IMG/VR virus record: IMGVR_UViG_3300046516_001425
Span: 1 to 26,640 of that record
Length of the DNA stretch: 26,640 nucleotides
Source: a virus
Strand: one strand, 5' to 3'
Shown: positions 1 to 6,651 of the stretch, one piece after another
How positions within the stretch are numbered: position 1 is the first letter of the stretch
How the letters are laid out: every line of letters starts with the position of its first letter
Program-made: the position numbers and the translations under genes
The notes under the pieces: model-generated
Told to the model about the DNA's origin: nothing
Seen by the model: only the letters and a program-made list of their open reading frames with translations
Databases searched by the model: none

Positions 1-26
1 CATGATTCGTGCTCCTCTTGTCTGTT

Positions 27-47
27 GTGTTGAAACCGTTTCAACAC
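27..47. promoter_or_regulatory. Perfect 21-bp palindrome, operator-like
   Basis: Ten-base arms GTGTTGAAAC and GTTTCAACAC flank a single central C (position 37) with no mismatch. The TGAAAC...GTTTCA core resembles operators bound by LacI-family repressors, though those usually have an even CG centre and this one has an odd centre. As RNA it would make a very tight loop and there is no T-run, so a DNA-binding site is favoured over a terminator. Which gene it controls cannot be told, because it sits at the left edge of the window. Confidence 0.5.
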
Positions 48-320
48 TTCAAGTAGCACTATAGGACATCGGATGATCGATTGCAAGACATCAGGCAGGC
101 AATATCGCGAGCTCTCGTGTGAGACGTGGCATGCAGTGCACCAGTGCTCTTGTTCCGCCCGATGTGTGCAAGTGTTCACAATGTCCCGAAAAACGGCGTG
201 ATCGGTGCCTGCCTGGTGCCTTGTGTCGGTCGGTGCCTGGTGCGATCGATCGGTGCTCACACGCGCGCGTACGCGTGCATGCAGGTATGAATGTGAGCAC
301 TGCCTGCCTGGTGTCGGTGC

Positions 321-353
321 TAGCTTCCGATAAACTTTCATTATCGGAAGTTA
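321..353. promoter_or_regulatory. loxP-like dyad, candidate tyrosine-recombinase site or operator
   Basis: The arms are TAGCTTCCGATAA (321-333) and TTATCGGAAGTTA (341-353). They match in 12 of 13 positions, and the spacer is seven bases (ACTTTCA). The layout of about 13-bp arms around a short AT-rich asymmetric spacer resembles sites cut by Cre/Xer-type tyrosine recombinases (loxP has 13-bp arms and an 8-bp spacer). No T-tract follows, so an intrinsic terminator is unlikely. No recombinase gene is in the window, and a dimeric repressor site is an equal alternative. Confidence 0.4.
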
Positions 354-421
354 GGAATGCGGCCGCACAACCGCGAGCACTGCCGCGAGCACTGCCGTAC
401 GCGTTACCCGATCGGTGCGAT

Positions 422-433
422 TGATCATGATCA
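422..433. repeat. 12-bp perfect palindrome
   Basis: TGATCATGATCA is its own reverse complement. It lies between two copies of GATCGGTGC (410 and 436), so it is part of the repeat-rich pre-terminase region. It contains two GATC sites, potential targets of adenine methylation. No specific role can be assigned. Confidence 0.35.
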
Positions 434-692
434 TTGATCGGTGCTCGCGGTGTCGGTCGGTGCCTGCCTGCCGCACCAGGCCTGCCGGTGCGATCGATCG
501 GTGCCCATGCCGATACCTTCTGTCGCCCTAACCGTTTGGGAGGGGCGGCCTACCCTTCTGACCGGGGAGCACTGATACACACCCCACCAGCCCGTTGGTT
601 AGGCGCATAACCGGGGCATGGCCGAAGAAAGGCTCGTTCCGCCACAGGCCCGCATCCCATTTTCCCTGAGCATCTCAACCGAGGAGGCACCG

Positions 693-1199
693 ATGACCGT
701 CGAACCGAGAGCGCGTGTGATCCCGATCACGGCGAAGAACCCACGCGGATCGGGACGGCCACCGGGAAGACCGCACACGGGGGGGAAGCCAGCGGGATGC
801 ACGCCACGCGCAGCAGCGGAGGCACTCCGAGACTGCAAGGGGCTGATCACCGACGCGGCGAAGGCATTAGGCATCCTGCCGAGGACACTGCGGGCCTACA
901 TCTACAAGCACCCGCAGGTATCGGAAGCCTACAAAGAGGCACGCCAGCAGCTGGGCGACCTCTGCGAACTCAAGCTCTTCCAGGCGATCGACCGGGGCGA
1001 GTCGTGGGCGATCAAGTTCTACGCGACGACACAGATGCGCGACCGGGGCTACGGCGACAAGCCGACGGCGATGGACACGGGCGGCGCGACGAAGGTGGAG
1101 CAGCCGAAGAGCCTGACGATCGACTACGACGCCTACAACCGGGCGTATGAAGAGGCGATGAATGTCATCCGCGATGGGCAGGGTACTGACACCAACTGA
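693..1199 (+). CDS. terS: Terminase small subunit (TerS)
   Basis: 168 aa. TerS recognises the packaging site on the phage concatemer and hands the DNA to the large subunit. Residues 42-75 (ALRDCKG through YKHPQV) form a helix-turn-helix-like unit with the pattern ITDAAKALG-ILPRTLRAYI. It is followed by helices (76-120) ending in RDRGYGDKP, a pattern common in phage terminase small subunits and related homeodomain-like proteins. The N-terminal tail has GRPPGRP, which resembles an AT-hook. The ATG at 693 was preferred over an upstream in-frame ATG at 618 because GAGGAGG (681-687) lies five bases ahead. The 3' end overlaps terL by 38 bases, which supports the pairing. Function is inferred from motif and position. 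Confidence 0.82.
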   Translation: MTVEPRARVIPITAKNPRGSGRPPGRPHTGGKPAGCTPRAAAEALRDCKGLITDAAKALGILPRTLRAYIYKHPQVSEAYKEARQQLGDLCELKLFQAIDRGESWAIKFYATTQMRDRGYGDKPTAMDTGGATKVEQPKSLTIDYDAYNRAYEEAMNVIRDGQGTDTN

Positions 1200-2505
1200 C
1201 CACGCGCGTGAGCTACTGACGCACACGATCGAGGACAACCCGTACATCCCGCACGCACCGACGACGCGGCAAGCGCTCTTCCTCGCCTGCATGGTACGGG
1301 AGGCCTTCTACGGTGGGGCGGCAGGGGGCGGGAAATCGGACGCCTTGCTGATGGCGGCGGTGCAGTTCATCGACGTGCCGGGGTACAACGCCCTGCTGCT
1401 GCGCCGGACCTACGCGGACCTCTCGTTACCGGGGGCGATCATGGACCGCTCCCACGAGTGGTGGGACGGCACGGCCGCGCGCTGGCACCGGCACGACAAG
1501 CGCTGGGATTTCCCCAGTGGCGCGCGCGTCTCGTTCGGCTTCCTCGCCACCGACGCCGATCTGGAGCGCTACCGGGGCGCGGAGTTCCAGTTCTGCGGAC
1601 TGGATGAGAGCACGCAGTTCACGGGCAAGCAGATTCTCTTCCTCTTCTCCCGGCTGCGGCGACTCTCGGGCAGCAACATCCCGATCCGGCTCCGCAACGG
1701 CTCGAACCCCGGTGGCATCGGCCACGAGTGGCACAAGGAGCGCTATCTCAATCCGCTCACCCAGCGCGAGCGCCCGTTCTTCCCGGCGAAACTGCTCGAC
1801 AACCCGTACCTCGACCAGAAGGAGTACACGCGCTCCTTGGAAAATCTCGATCCCGTCACGCGCGCGCAGTTGCTCGAGGGCGACTGGAACGCGCGCTTCG
1901 ATGGTGGGCTGTTCCGCCGCGAATGGTTCACCCCGATCGACGCCCTGCCCGATCAGGCGAACCGCGTCCGCTACTGGGACTTGGCGGCGACGAAACAGAC
2001 CGGGTCATCCGATCCGGACTGGACGGTCGGCGTCCGGGTCAGTCGCGACCGGCAGGGGCTGTGGACGATCGAGGATGTCCGCCGCATCCGGGGCACGCCC
2101 GCCGAGGTCGAGAACCTGATGCGCCAGACCGCCGAACTCGACGGCACGTCGGTACGGATCTTCATCGAGCAGGAACCGGGCGCGTCGGGCAAGATCGTCA
2201 CCGACCGCTTCATCCGCGAGGTGCTCGTCGGCTATGCCGTCTACGCGGTGCGCGCCACCGGCCCGAAGTTGGAACGCGCCAAGCCCTACAGCGCCCAGGT
2301 GAACGCGGGCAATGTCCGCATTCTCCGTAGCACGTGGAACACGGCGTTCTATGACGAGCACGAGGCCTTCCCACTGGGGGCGCACGACGATCAGGTCGAT
2401 GCCGCCAGTGGCGCATTTGCCCAACTGGCGGTCAAAACGACGGGCGAGATCATCGTCGGCGGCACGCGCGCGCCGGTGAAACTGACCCTGCAAGCGATTC
2501 GCTGA
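1162..2505 (+). CDS. terL: Terminase large subunit (TerL), ATPase and nuclease
   Basis: 447 aa, a normal length for a compact TerL. This is the packaging motor that pumps DNA through the portal and cuts it. The N-terminal ATPase domain shows a Walker A motif GGAAGGGKS (51-59), a Walker B ending FCGLDES (144-150, D148 and E149) and a coupling motif SNPGG (181-185). The C-terminal RNase H-like nuclease has the expected acidic residues in YWDLAAT (D273), FIEQEPG (E337) and GAHDDQVDA (D409/D410). All catalytic residues appear intact. The start ATG at 1162 is inside terS, with AGAGG six bases upstream. The stop overlaps the next ATG (TGATG), so translation of the following methyltransferase gene is probably coupled. 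Confidence 0.96.
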   Translation: MSSAMGRVLTPTDHARELLTHTIEDNPYIPHAPTTRQALFLACMVREAFYGGAAGGGKSDALLMAAVQFIDVPGYNALLLRRTYADLSLPGAIMDRSHEWWDGTAARWHRHDKRWDFPSGARVSFGFLATDADLERYRGAEFQFCGLDESTQFTGKQILFLFSRLRRLSGSNIPIRLRNGSNPGGIGHEWHKERYLNPLTQRERPFFPAKLLDNPYLDQKEYTRSLENLDPVTRAQLLEGDWNARFDGGLFRREWFTPIDALPDQANRVRYWDLAATKQTGSSDPDWTVGVRVSRDRQGLWTIEDVRRIRGTPAEVENLMRQTAELDGTSVRIFIEQEPGASGKIVTDRFIREVLVGYAVYAVRATGPKLERAKPYSAQVNAGNVRILRSTWNTAFYDEHEAFPLGAHDDQVDAASGAFAQLAVKTTGEIIVGGTRAPVKLTLQAIR

Positions 2506-3035
2506 TGGGTGACTATCTCACCATCGTTGCCGATCCACCGTGGCAGGAACGGACCATCGGGCGTTGGAAGGTCGCGAAGCACCATCTCCCCGCCGCGTTG
2601 CCGTATCAGACGCTACCGTTGGACGCCATCTGCGCGCTGCCCATCGCCCCGCTGGCAGCGGTTGGCGCGCACCTCTGGCTCTGGACCACGAATAGCCACC
2701 TCGATGCCGCGTTCGACGTGCTGCGGGCGTGGGGGTTCACCTACCTGACGACCGTCACGTGGGTCAAGCCCTCTGGTTTCGGTGCCTACTTCGCCAGTAC
2801 CACCCAGCATTGCCTGTTTGGCTACTTCCAGAAGTGCAAGTTCCCGCACGCACGCTGGCAACCGACGCACTTCACGGCCAGTGTCAAGCGACACAGCCAG
2901 AAGCCCGAGCAGTTCTATGACCTCGTGGAGCGCGTCAGCCCCGCTCCCCGGCTTGAGCTTTTCGCCCGCCGCATGCGTCTTGGCTACGACGTTTGGGGCG
3001 ATGAAGTGCCATCGTCAATCACGCTACCGGTCTAA
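2505..3035 (+). CDS. MT-A70-type adenine-N6 methyltransferase
   Basis: 176 aa. It shows the signature of the MT-A70 family: DPPW at 10-13 (the catalytic motif of adenine-N6 methyltransferases), YQTLPLDAI at 34-42, LWLWTT at 57-62, WVKP at 86-89, the HSQKPEQFYDLVE segment at 130-142, ELFAR at 151-155 and a closing YDVWGDE. Family members transfer a methyl group from S-adenosylmethionine to adenine in DNA or RNA. Here the likely substrate is phage DNA, perhaps for protection from host restriction, or for marking packaging sites, but the target sequence is unknown. No specificity domain or cognate nuclease is seen. It overlaps terL by one base and lies between packaging and portal genes, an unusual place for a modification gene. 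Confidence 0.9.
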   Translation: MGDYLTIVADPPWQERTIGRWKVAKHHLPAALPYQTLPLDAICALPIAPLAAVGAHLWLWTTNSHLDAAFDVLRAWGFTYLTTVTWVKPSGFGAYFASTTQHCLFGYFQKCKFPHARWQPTHFTASVKRHSQKPEQFYDLVERVSPAPRLELFARRMRLGYDVWGDEVPSSITLPV

Positions 3036-3098
3036 CACGTGTCGTTTCGCCCGCTTTTTACCGGAAACGGCGGCAAATGGGCGGAAAAGGGGTGATGT

Positions 3099-4628
3099 AT
3101 GGCCGAAACGGTCATTTCTGAGGAAATCTCAGTCGGTGGCACCCCGGCACGCCCCGGCACGCCCGGTATGCCCGCCAGGACCGAGCAGTTGTTCGCTCCC
3201 GCCACCGTCGAAGTCGTCGCCGGTGGTCGCGCCCAGTGGACCGCCAACATCCCCAAGGCGCTGCCCTTTCAGTTCGACGATCTCACCACCGACTTCGGCG
3301 ACGACATCTATCAAAAGATGCTGATGGACCCCCAGGTCTCGGCCTGCCTCAATACGCTCAAGACCGCGATCCTCTCCGACGGTGTCTCGATCACCTCCGC
3401 CATCCTCGACGCCACCGCGCCCGGTTTCAAACGCGCGCAGACGATCGCCGCCTTCGTCCAGAGCGACATGGAGAACCTCGAGCCGACGCTCGACAGCGTC
3501 CTCTGGTCCCTCCTCGACGCGATGGCGTACGGCTCGAAGGTGGCGGAGCAAGTCTACCGGCTCGCGGGCGGGCAACTGCACCTCGCGGCGCTCAAGGTCA
3601 AACCGCGCCGGGTGACCGCGTTCGTGGTTGATGCCTACATGAATGTCCTCGGCATCCTCGCCGTCGTCCCCGGCACCGCGTCCTCCGCCACGCTCAGTAC
3701 GATGCTGATTCCCGATCCCGCCAGCATGCCGAACATGCTGCCGCGCGACAAGTTCGCCGTCTTCACGCACTGGCCGAAGGACGCCGATCCACGCGGCACC
3801 TCGATCCTCCGTCCCGCCTATCGCCCGTGGTGGGACAAGCAGCAGATGGTGCCCGAATATCTGAAATACCTGACGCAGTTCGCCTCGGCGTCGATGATCG
3901 CCACCGCGCCCGAGCAGAACTCGCCGTACACGACGACCGATGCCGAGGGGACGACGACGCAGCAGAGTGTCGCCCAGCAGATGGCGGCGGCACTGCAAGA
4001 TTTCCGCAACGGCACCTTCCTCGTCCTGCCCTACGGCTCAACCGCCAAGCCGATCGAGGTCGCGGGCGAAGGTGTCCCCTTCATGCACGCGTTCGATCGA
4101 TTCGACCGGCAAATCTCGACGGCGATCCTGCACCAGACGCTCGCCACGCAGGAAAGTCGGCACGAGACGCGCGCCGCCGCCGAGGTCCATCAGGACATCC
4201 TCGCCCTGCTGATTCGCCTGGGCAAGCGCGCGCTGGCGCAGATGCTCCGCAACGATGTCTTCCGTCCGCTCGTGCGCTACAACTGGGGCGACGACGCGGC
4301 CAATCGCTTCACGCCGACCGTCAACCTCTCCGAGATCGAAGCCGAAGACCTCTCGCCCCGGATGATCGCCGTCGCCAACATGGCCGACAAAGGTCTCATT
4401 TTCCCGAGCCAACTGCCCGACCTGTTCGCCGATCTCGATCTCCCCGAGGCATCGCAGGAAGACCTCGCCCGCTACGCCGAGCAGTTCGCCGCTCCCCCGC
4501 CGCAGGCCGCGCCCACCCCGCCACCGACCGCAGCGGGCACGCCCGTCACGCCGACGACCACCGACACCACGCCACCGGTCCCACCGGCCCAGGACAACAA
4601 CCCTAGTCAGGAGGAGGCAATGGCATGA
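3099..4628 (+). CDS. Portal protein
   Basis: 509 aa. The portal forms the dodecameric DNA channel at one head vertex, the docking site for TerL and the head-tail connector. The segment DFGDDIYQKMLMDPQVSA (65-82) and the following helices resemble the DUF935/Mu gp29-like group of portals. The central region contains the usual helical stem (LHQTLATQESRHETRAAAEV). The last 45 or so residues (from about 463) are a Pro/Thr-rich, apparently disordered tail (APPPQAAPTPPPTAAGTPV). The start ATG at 3099 has AAGGGG (3087-3092) upstream. It is preceded by 63 non-coding bases. Its stop overlaps the next start as ATGA. The portal role also follows from position and size. Confidence 0.88.
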   Translation: MAETVISEEISVGGTPARPGTPGMPARTEQLFAPATVEVVAGGRAQWTANIPKALPFQFDDLTTDFGDDIYQKMLMDPQVSACLNTLKTAILSDGVSITSAILDATAPGFKRAQTIAAFVQSDMENLEPTLDSVLWSLLDAMAYGSKVAEQVYRLAGGQLHLAALKVKPRRVTAFVVDAYMNVLGILAVVPGTASSATLSTMLIPDPASMPNMLPRDKFAVFTHWPKDADPRGTSILRPAYRPWWDKQQMVPEYLKYLTQFASASMIATAPEQNSPYTTTDAEGTTTQQSVAQQMAAALQDFRNGTFLVLPYGSTAKPIEVAGEGVPFMHAFDRFDRQISTAILHQTLATQESRHETRAAAEVHQDILALLIRLGKRALAQMLRNDVFRPLVRYNWGDDAANRFTPTVNLSEIEAEDLSPRMIAVANMADKGLIFPSQLPDLFADLDLPEASQEDLARYAEQFAAPPPQAAPTPPPTAAGTPVTPTTTDTTPPVPPAQDNNPSQEEAMA

Positions 4629-4813
4629 TGGTCAGCTTCGCACTAACCTTTAATCTCCGTGGGTTGCTCTTCCTCATTGGCGCGGTCGTTCTCGGTGTGG
4701 TCGCCGTGGCACTGCTCGCACCGGCACCTCGTCCGAACTGGCCCCTCGGTGCGGTCGCCGCCGCGTTGTGTCTCGGCTTCGTGGGCTGGTTTTTGTGGGC
4801 GGCGGGTGCCTGA
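4625..4813 (+). CDS. Small two-helix membrane protein
   Basis: 62 aa, no recognised family. Two hydrophobic segments are clear: about 12-32 (LLFLIGAVVLGVVAVALL) and about 41-60 (AVAAALCLGFVGWFLWAA), separated by a short turn APAPRPNWP. The likely topology is a helical hairpin in the inner membrane. The start overlaps the portal stop (ATGA), with GAGGAGG at 4611-4617 nine bases before the ATG at 4625 and with a second in-frame ATG directly after it. Size and topology would fit a class II holin or a small membrane anchor for assembly, but the place between portal and protease/scaffold is not the usual site for lysis genes. No function is claimed. Confidence 0.75.
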   Translation: MMVSFALTFNLRGLLFLIGAVVLGVVAVALLAPAPRPNWPLGAVAAALCLGFVGWFLWAAGA

Positions 4814-4825
4814 GAGGAGAACGTC

Positions 4826-6130
4826 ATGTCGAAATGGGGCACCGCGACAGCGGCGGAAAGACGTTCCGCCCCAGCAGGGACATTCTGCGGGACAAACAAC
4901 TCTTTCCCGGTCGCGGATCAAGAGGATGTCAACAACGCGGTGCGCGCGCTCGGTCGCGCCGGTGGTGATACCGCGCCGATCAAGTCGTGCATCATCCGCA
5001 AGGCAAAGGCGAACAACTGGACGCTGCCGCAGGCATGGATGAGCGCGGGGACACCGGTGGCGACCTTCGCGCTCGCGGATGCCAGCATCAACGCGGACAC
5101 GGTCACCCGGCGCGGTCTGGTCTTCCGTGCAGGCGATTACCCGGACAAGCAGTTCGCGGCGACGATCGAAGACCTCTATGCCGCCGCCACGAGTTTTGTG
5201 CCCGTGGACAATGATCTGGAGCACGTCCCCACCGTCCTCTCAGGAAAACTCGGGATGCTGACCAGCGTCTCGCTCTCGGAGAGCGGCGAGGAGTTGTACG
5301 GCGAGGTGGAGATTCCGCGCTGGCTCCACGACGCCATCGGAGACGCGCCGATCAAGTCCTCGCTCTCGTGGGACCGTGAATCGATGCAAATCGTCGGCAA
5401 CGCCCTCGTGCTGGAGCCACGCGTCGAGGATGCAGCCCTGATGAGCGCCTACACGGCCTTTACCGCCAGTCAACCGAACGCAGACCCGCCAACGGTCGTA
5501 GCGCCCGCTACGACGCCTGCCGAGGACATCAGCGCAGAGGCCGCGATCGGCTTCTGGTCCACCGTGCGCGCCCTGATGACAGGGCAAGACCCAAAGCCGC
5601 CGTCTGTCGTACCCGGAACCGTTCCACCACCGCAGGCGGCAACCGCGCCCACCGGCGCAGAGGAGGCACCCGTGAGTTTCGCGGAGTCCGAAGAGTACAA
5701 GGCGATGCAGGCGACGATTGCCGCCCTGACCGCCGACAACACGGCGCGCGCCGCGCGTGAGCAAGCGCGCGAGCGAGACATCATTGCCGAGCGCGCCGCG
5801 ACCTTCGCGGACGCTGAGATCAACGCCCTGCGTGCCGTGCCCGCAGAGCGTGACGGTCTCGTTGCCGCCTTCACCGACGCGGCCACCGATGACAGCAGCA
5901 CCCCGCGCACCGTGACGTTCTCGGTCAATGGCGAGCAGAAGGAAGGCAGTCGCGTCGATGCGCTGCGCGCGCGCCAAGCCGCCCGCACGCCGCACACCCT
6001 CACCAAAGAGCAGGTGGCCGAGGGCACCGTCCTGATGGCACAGCGCCCCGCCAACACCGCGCCGGTGAAGATGAGCGCCGAACGCAAGGCGGAACTGCTG
6101 GTCGCCTCCGGATTCTCCGTCAACAGCTAG
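4826..6130 (+). CDS. Head maturation protease / scaffold fusion (putative)
   Basis: 434 aa. It has three parts. Residues 1-75 (FPVADQEDVNNAVRALGR, IRKAKANNW) resemble a small helical domain found at the end of many phage proteins. Residues about 78-212 resemble the protease-like part of Mu I/prohead protease proteins (EHVPTVLSGKLGMLTS, YGEVEIPRWL, SSLSWDRE, LVLEPRVEDAALM), with H133 and S179/S181 as possible catalytic residues. A Pro/Thr linker (216-285) is followed by a charged coiled-coil (290-345) and a basic C-terminal end, as expected for a scaffold. The position between portal and capsid genes agrees. An internal start at 5672 could make the scaffold alone. GAGAGGAGA lies before the ATG. 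Protease activity is inferred, not certain. Confidence 0.7.
   Translation: MSKWGTATAAERRSAPAGTFCGTNNSFPVADQEDVNNAVRALGRAGGDTAPIKSCIIRKAKANNWTLPQAWMSAGTPVATFALADASINADTVTRRGLVFRAGDYPDKQFAATIEDLYAAATSFVPVDNDLEHVPTVLSGKLGMLTSVSLSESGEELYGEVEIPRWLHDAIGDAPIKSSLSWDRESMQIVGNALVLEPRVEDAALMSAYTAFTASQPNADPPTVVAPATTPAEDISAEAAIGFWSTVRALMTGQDPKPPSVVPGTVPPPQAATAPTGAEEAPVSFAESEEYKAMQATIAALTADNTARAAREQARERDIIAERAATFADAEINALRAVPAERDGLVAAFTDAATDDSSTPRTVTFSVNGEQKEGSRVDALRARQAARTPHTLTKEQVAEGTVLMAQRPANTAPVKMSAERKAELLVASGFSVNS
5672..6130 (+). CDS. Internal-start scaffolding protein (nested in protease gene)
   Basis: 152 aa if translated alone. GTG at 5672 is in frame with the 434-aa gene (codon 283) and has AGGAGG at 5661-5666 with a five-base spacer, as good as the sites of the main genes. 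It falls exactly at the end of the Pro/Thr linker and the start of the coiled-coil (ESEEYKAMQATIAALTADN). In phage lambda, Nu3 scaffold is made the same way from inside gene C. The product would be an alpha-helical, highly charged protein with a basic C-terminal region (MSAERKAELLVASGF), fitting a capsid-assembly core that is later removed. Confidence 0.6.
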   Translation: MSFAESEEYKAMQATIAALTADNTARAAREQARERDIIAERAATFADAEINALRAVPAERDGLVAAFTDAATDDSSTPRTVTFSVNGEQKEGSRVDALRARQAARTPHTLTKEQVAEGTVLMAQRPANTAPVKMSAERKAELLVASGFSVNS

Positions 6131-6186
6131 CCCCCCAACCCTCCACTCCCCGTCTCACTCAACGCCCAACCTTGGGAGGAATCATC

Positions 6187-6597
6187 ATGCCGAACGCACC
6201 GGTTACTGTCTTCAGTGGTCTGCGCCTCGATCCCTACATGGACCCGGACGACGCGCTCGAGTTCGCCATTTCACTCAAGGCCAGCACGTCCTACGCCAAG
6301 GGCACCGTCCTCGGTGAGATAACCGCCACACCCGGCACCTTCGCCGCCTACGCCACTGGCAATGGCGACGGTTCCAACACGCCGCGCTGCATCCTCCAGT
6401 ACGCGGCCGTCACCGACGCCAGCGGCAATATCACGATCGCCGGTGAGCAAGGGATGACCCGGAAAGACGTTCCTGCGTATTTCGCGGGCACCTTTGCCTG
6501 CGCCGATCTCGTCGGTCTCGATGCCGGTGGCGTCACCGCTGCTGGCTGGCGGCTGATCAACGGCTCGGCCACCACCGGTGTTGTCCGCCTGGGCTAA
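6187..6597 (+). CDS. Head decoration protein (putative)
   Basis: 136 aa, Gly/Ala/Thr-rich and mostly beta by appearance. Place (just before the capsid gene) and size match lambda gpD-like decoration proteins, which bind the outside of the expanded capsid and stabilise it. The segment YAKGTVLGEITATPGTFAAY followed by CILQYAAVTDASGNI is the typical pattern of such proteins (an initial 'what remains constant' strand, then 'bulk of data' strands). The ATG at 6187 was chosen over a TTG at 6172 because GGGAGGA (6174-6180) precedes it. The leader has a pyrimidine-rich tract and a hairpin overlapping the ribosome binding site. Confidence 0.78.
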   Translation: MPNAPVTVFSGLRLDPYMDPDDALEFAISLKASTSYAKGTVLGEITATPGTFAAYATGNGDGSNTPRCILQYAAVTDASGNITIAGEQGMTRKDVPAYFAGTFACADLVGLDAGGVTAAGWRLINGSATTGVVRLG

Positions 6598-6651
6598 CGC
6601 GCCCCCATCCCCCCTCGATCCACTTTCGCTTTAGCCTAAGGGGGCTATTCC

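Larger units (their letters stand above)
200..504. repeat. CGGTGC / GATCGGTGC short repeat array
   Basis: CGGTGC occurs on the + strand at 203, 231, 251, 315, 413, 439, 458, 486 and 499. Five of these are within the longer word GATCGGTGC (200, 248, 410, 436, 496). Several copies continue as CGGTGCCTG. The spacing is irregular and all copies have the same orientation. A directly repeated word next to terS is what would be expected of small-terminase binding sites (cosB or pac) or of a DNA-binding regulator, but the role is inferred from position only. Confidence 0.6.
142..574. repeat. GAGCAC elements in both orientations, with a 12-bp tandem repeat
   Basis: GAGCAC appears at 295, 375, 387 and 567, and its complement GTGCTC at 144, 253 and 441. 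Two copies lie in a perfect tandem duplication of CCGCGAGCACTG (371-382 and 383-394). Two others form an inverted repeat with 9-bp arms, GTGCTCACA (253-261) and TGTGAGCAC (292-300), around a 30-base spacer. They interleave with the CGGTGC array. Function is unknown; a multi-site protein binding region is the simplest reading. Confidence 0.5.
1..692. other. Repeat-rich non-coding region before terS
   Basis: No believable gene is present. The ORFs at 119-424 (+), 91-300 (-) and 599-874 (-) have low-complexity translations (Cys, Arg, Ala, Pro), recognisable domains are absent, and they run straight across the repeats. The region instead holds a perfect palindrome at 27-47, nine copies of CGGTGC, seven copies of GAGCAC in both orientations, a loxP-like dyad at 321-353 and a palindrome at 422-433. 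These are listed separately. Position immediately upstream of the terminase genes makes a packaging site (cos/pac) or a late-gene control region the most natural readings. No clear sigma70 promoter pair was seen. Confidence 0.7.

Noticed and set aside
321-353. Intrinsic terminator at the loxP-like dyad
   Set aside because: No T-tract follows the stem and it is AT-rich rather than GC-rich, unlike a rho-independent terminator.
119-424. Possible 101-aa gene before terS
   Set aside because: The translation is dominated by repeat-derived Cys, Arg, Ala and Pro and crosses the direct and inverted repeats; no ribosome binding site.
520-620. Possible tRNA or small RNA before terS
   Set aside because: A short GGTTA/TAACC stem occurs at about 596-611, but no cloverleaf, T-loop or acceptor stem could be built.
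599-874. Minus-strand ORF overlapping the start of terS
   Set aside because: Overlaps the terS coding region in antisense and is compositionally a GC shadow.
3129-3998. Minus-strand ORF of 289 codons opposite the portal gene
   Set aside because: Shadow frame with repeated Arg/Gly/His, overlapping a clear portal gene.
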